Assembly (NCBI RefSeq): GCF_015352955.1
Contig: NZ_JACYOX010000010.1
Span: forward strand, 62,001-126,000
DNA from: Noviherbaspirillum soli
GTDB lineage: Bacteria; Pseudomonadota; Gammaproteobacteria; Burkholderiales; Burkholderiaceae_D
Direction: 5' to 3'
Length of the DNA: 64,000 nt
Position 1 is the first letter of the stretch. The number at the start of each line of letters is the position of its first letter. Positions 62,479 to 64,000 of the stretch are shown here, piece by piece. The translations under genes were made by a program, and so were the position numbers. A model generated the notes under the pieces. It saw only the letters and a list, made by a program, of their open reading frames with translations. It had not been told where the DNA came from and did not search any database.

Positions 62479-62496
62479 GAATCCCCGTTGAGCGCG

Positions 62497-62926
62497 CCGT
62501 GCCGGCGATGTCTGAAGCGGGAAAAGGTGCGGCGTCTGTTTGAGTGGAGCGAAGCGGAGCGAGTTTAGCCGCGCCCCGCTTCAGGCATCGCCGGCGCGGG
62601 GACCCCGCGTCAGCGGGGCGCGATCATCGGGGTCGCCTTTTTTGCCTCCTTTTTTGGCGAAGCAAAAAAGGAGGTCGCCCGCCGGGGCGAACTCCCGGCC
62701 TGGTCATGATGGGAGGACATGCGCATTGGGTCATCAGGGTAGAGACGTCCCTGCGAAGGAGCAGTCAGCCCCCCGCGAAGCAGCAGTCAGCCCCCCGCAA
62801 AGCAGCAGTCAGCCTCAATTTGAAAATCCAGCAAGAGCAGGAGCGACGGTGCCCCGCGAAGTCACCCCACCCGACTACTGTGCCGTCGGTATGGTGCGGC
62901 GGAATGCCCCTGCGGGGTATTCCGCC
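62497..62926 (+). repeat. Multi-hairpin intergenic element, copy B
   Basis: Stem I pairs 62497-62521 with 62575-62599 (25 bp with two G-T pairs). Then CCCCGC-GTCA-GCGGGG, stem III (62645-62655 with 62664-62674, loop GGCGAAGC), a GCCGGG/CCCGGC hairpin near 62680-62700, a 22-bp tandem repeat, and a terminal hairpin 62898-62926 (GGCGGAAT...ATTCCGCC). Order as in copy A (52776-53138). Confidence 0.85.
62761..62814 (+). repeat. 22-bp tandem repeat inside element copy B
   Basis: Two full units (62761-62782 and 62783-62804, differing at one position) and a partial third, beginning GCAGTCAGCCCCCCGC. Copy A has no counterpart. Confidence 0.85.
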
Positions 62927-63005
62927 CTACGTCCTAAGCCATGCGCCATGCGCGGGCACCTTGCGCTCCGTGCTACTCGATTAAAAAACCAGGACCGAAC
63001 CCGCC

Positions 63006-63863
63006 CTATCCCTCGTACCGCCGCCCCCGCTCCAGAATCCCGGCCGTCCCCAGCACCCCATTGAGCGCATCAAAGTCCAGCATGCGCCCCGCATTGCCCT
63101 GGTTGCTGCCAGCGTCATGCAACTGCCTGAAGTAGGCGTCAAGCGCATGCGCCACCGCCCGCACCGTGCCGCCCGGAAAAATCGCCAGCCGGTAGCCGAT
63201 CTCCTGCAGTTCCTGCGCATCCTTCAGCGGCGTCTTGCCGCCTTCGACCATATTGGCCAGCAGCGGCGCCCTGGCGCCGAAGCGCCCGGTGACGATGCGC
63301 ATCTGCTCCACGTCGCGCACGGCTTCGATGAACAGCACGTCGGCGCCGGCGTCGAGATAGGTCTCGGCGCGGTCCAGCGCCGCGTCGAAACCGTCGACCG
63401 CCACCGCGTCGGTGCGGGCAATGATCAGGGTCTGGTCCGAGGCCCGCGCATCCAGCGCCGCCCGGATCTTGCCAGCCATCTCGCCGGCGCCGATCAACTG
63501 CTTGCCGTCCAGGTGGCCGCAGCGCTTCGGGCTGGTCTGGTCCTCAAGCTGGATCGCCGACGCGCCGGCGCGCTCGAAGCGCCTGACGGTGCGCTGCACG
63601 TTCAATGCATTGCCAAAGCCGGTGTCGGCATCGATGATCACCGGCAGCGCGGTGCGCTCGCGTATCGCGGCCATGGTGTCGCAGACCTCGGCGAAGCTGA
63701 CCAGGCCGATGTCGGGCGCGCCCAGCCGGGTGTAGGCAATGCTGGCGCCCGACAGGTACAGCGCCTCGAAGCCGGCGCGCTCGGCCATCAGCGCAGAGAA
63801 GGCGTCATAGACGCCAGGCGCGATCAGGATGCGCTGCTGTTGCAGCCTTTGTTTCAGGGTCAT
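63006..63863 (-). CDS. Isocitrate lyase/PEP mutase family enzyme
   Basis: A 285-aa enzyme. The family signature SPKRCGH is present, with the Mg-binding DADTGFGN and active-site loop start APGVYDAFSALMAE. Members include 2-methylisocitrate lyase, oxaloacetate decarboxylase, carboxyphosphonoenolpyruvate mutase and 2,3-dimethylmalate lyase. Start at ATG 63863 with GGAGGAGAC upstream. It overlaps the stop of a LeuD-like gene (ATGA), so these enzymes are likely in one pathway. Confidence 0.85.
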   Translation of the reverse strand: MTLKQRLQQQRILIAPGVYDAFSALMAERAGFEALYLSGASIAYTRLGAPDIGLVSFAEVCDTMAAIRERTALPVIIDADTGFGNALNVQRTVRRFERAGASAIQLEDQTSPKRCGHLDGKQLIGAGEMAGKIRAALDARASDQTLIIARTDAVAVDGFDAALDRAETYLDAGADVLFIEAVRDVEQMRIVTGRFGARAPLLANMVEGGKTPLKDAQELQEIGYRLAIFPGGTVRAVAHALDAYFRQLHDAGSNQGNAGRMLDFDALNGVLGTAGILERGRRYEG

Positions 63864-64000
63864 GTCGTCTCCTCCTTGTGTTTCTGCTGCTGCGCCAGGC
63901 GTTTCTTCAAATGCGGCAGCAGGCCGCCGTCGTCCACCATCGCCATCAGGAAGCCGGGAATCGGCTCGCACGCCAGCGTCACGCCCTGCTGCGGCAACAG
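63860..64000 (-). CDS. LeuD-like dehydratase small subunit, C-terminal fragment
   Basis: The final 46 codons of a gene entering from beyond the window. The peptide ACEPIPGFLMAMVDDGGLLPHLKKR matches the end of isopropylmalate-dehydratase-type small subunits (the F-L-x-D/E-GGL-P-HLKKR tail, in part FLMAMVDDGGLLPHLKKR). It overlaps the lyase gene by ATGA. In Eubacterium barkeri, DmdAB dehydratase and the ICL-family dimethylmalate lyase form such a pair; that reading is inference. Confidence 0.7.
   Translation of the reverse strand: MLPQQGVTLACEPIPGFLMAMVDDGGLLPHLKKRLAQQQKHKEETT

Larger units (their letters stand above)
62110..63005. other. Intergenic region carrying structured repeat copy B
   Basis: 896 bases upstream of the DUF4148 gene and downstream of the lyase gene. 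62110-62420 holds the DUF4148 promoter; 62424-62926 holds the hexamer tract, hairpin element and a 22-bp tandem repeat. No gene is supported. Confidence 0.55.

Overview
The window is GC-rich DNA, roughly 64% by eye, from what looks like a betaproteobacterium of the Burkholderiales. Oxalobacteraceae is my best guess. Pointers are a Bug/TctC-type tripartite-tricarboxylate binding protein, a DUF4148 protein, a PEP-CTERM protein behind a sigma-54 promoter, AcnB, aerobic-type cobalamin genes, and an intergenic multi-hairpin repeat of a kind I associate with beta/gammaproteobacteria. I see no rRNA, tRNA, integrase, transposase or CRISPR array. The assignment is inference.

Layout. 1-3015: operon with the end of a GlcG-like gene, a ferredoxin-NAD(P)H reductase, two further [2Fe-2S] ferredoxins flanking an unrecognised 98-aa protein, and a TauE/SafE permease. 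3016-10024: a looser, AT-richer stretch with a small membrane-anchored protein, an alpha/beta hydrolase plus cytochrome c pair, an SDR dehydrogenase and an orphan TpsB (FhaC-like) transporter, with two long gene-free gaps. 10290-17814: RarD-like permease, AcnB, a GMC-type oxidoreductase, a Vgb-like beta-propeller, and a PEP-CTERM protein. 17826-24002: a lipoprotein-adaptor ABC exporter, a HipBA toxin-antitoxin pair and a YbhN-like membrane protein. 24421-27627: an HprRS-like two-component pair divergent from a GlcG-like protein and a periplasmic HiuH, with an HprR-type box between. 27927-32818: MacA-MacB-NodT efflux operon. 33215-42159: an FMN reductase, then a cobalamin region (cobT, cobS, cobC; cobalamin riboswitch; btuC, btuD, cobB, a decayed threonine-phosphate decarboxylase, btuF and a second signal-less BtuF-like protein).

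42513-52564: a frameshifted hydrolase, a Bug protein with divergent LysR regulator, a secreted protein ending in an 8-copy heptamer repeat, a small lipoprotein, a chemoreceptor with almost no sensor domain, a TetR regulator with a palindromic operator, a ModA-like binding protein, and a DUF1622 / HPP (frameshifted) / Na+/H+ antiporter operon. 53267-61612: a heavy-metal RND operon (tolC-like, czcB-like, czcA-like, response regulator, sensor kinase) with a tandem regulator-type box upstream and a previously easily missed 59-aa Met-rich membrane peptide. 61807-64000: a DUF4148 protein, and an isocitrate-lyase-family enzyme overlapping the end of a LeuD-like small subunit.

The most unusual signal is non-coding. 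Two copies of a roughly 360-430 bp element (about 52776-53138 and 62497-62926) fold into the same series of hairpins, and their stems differ mainly by compensatory base changes. That pattern indicates selection on structure. Each copy is preceded by a similar GTTGCN-type hexamer tract.
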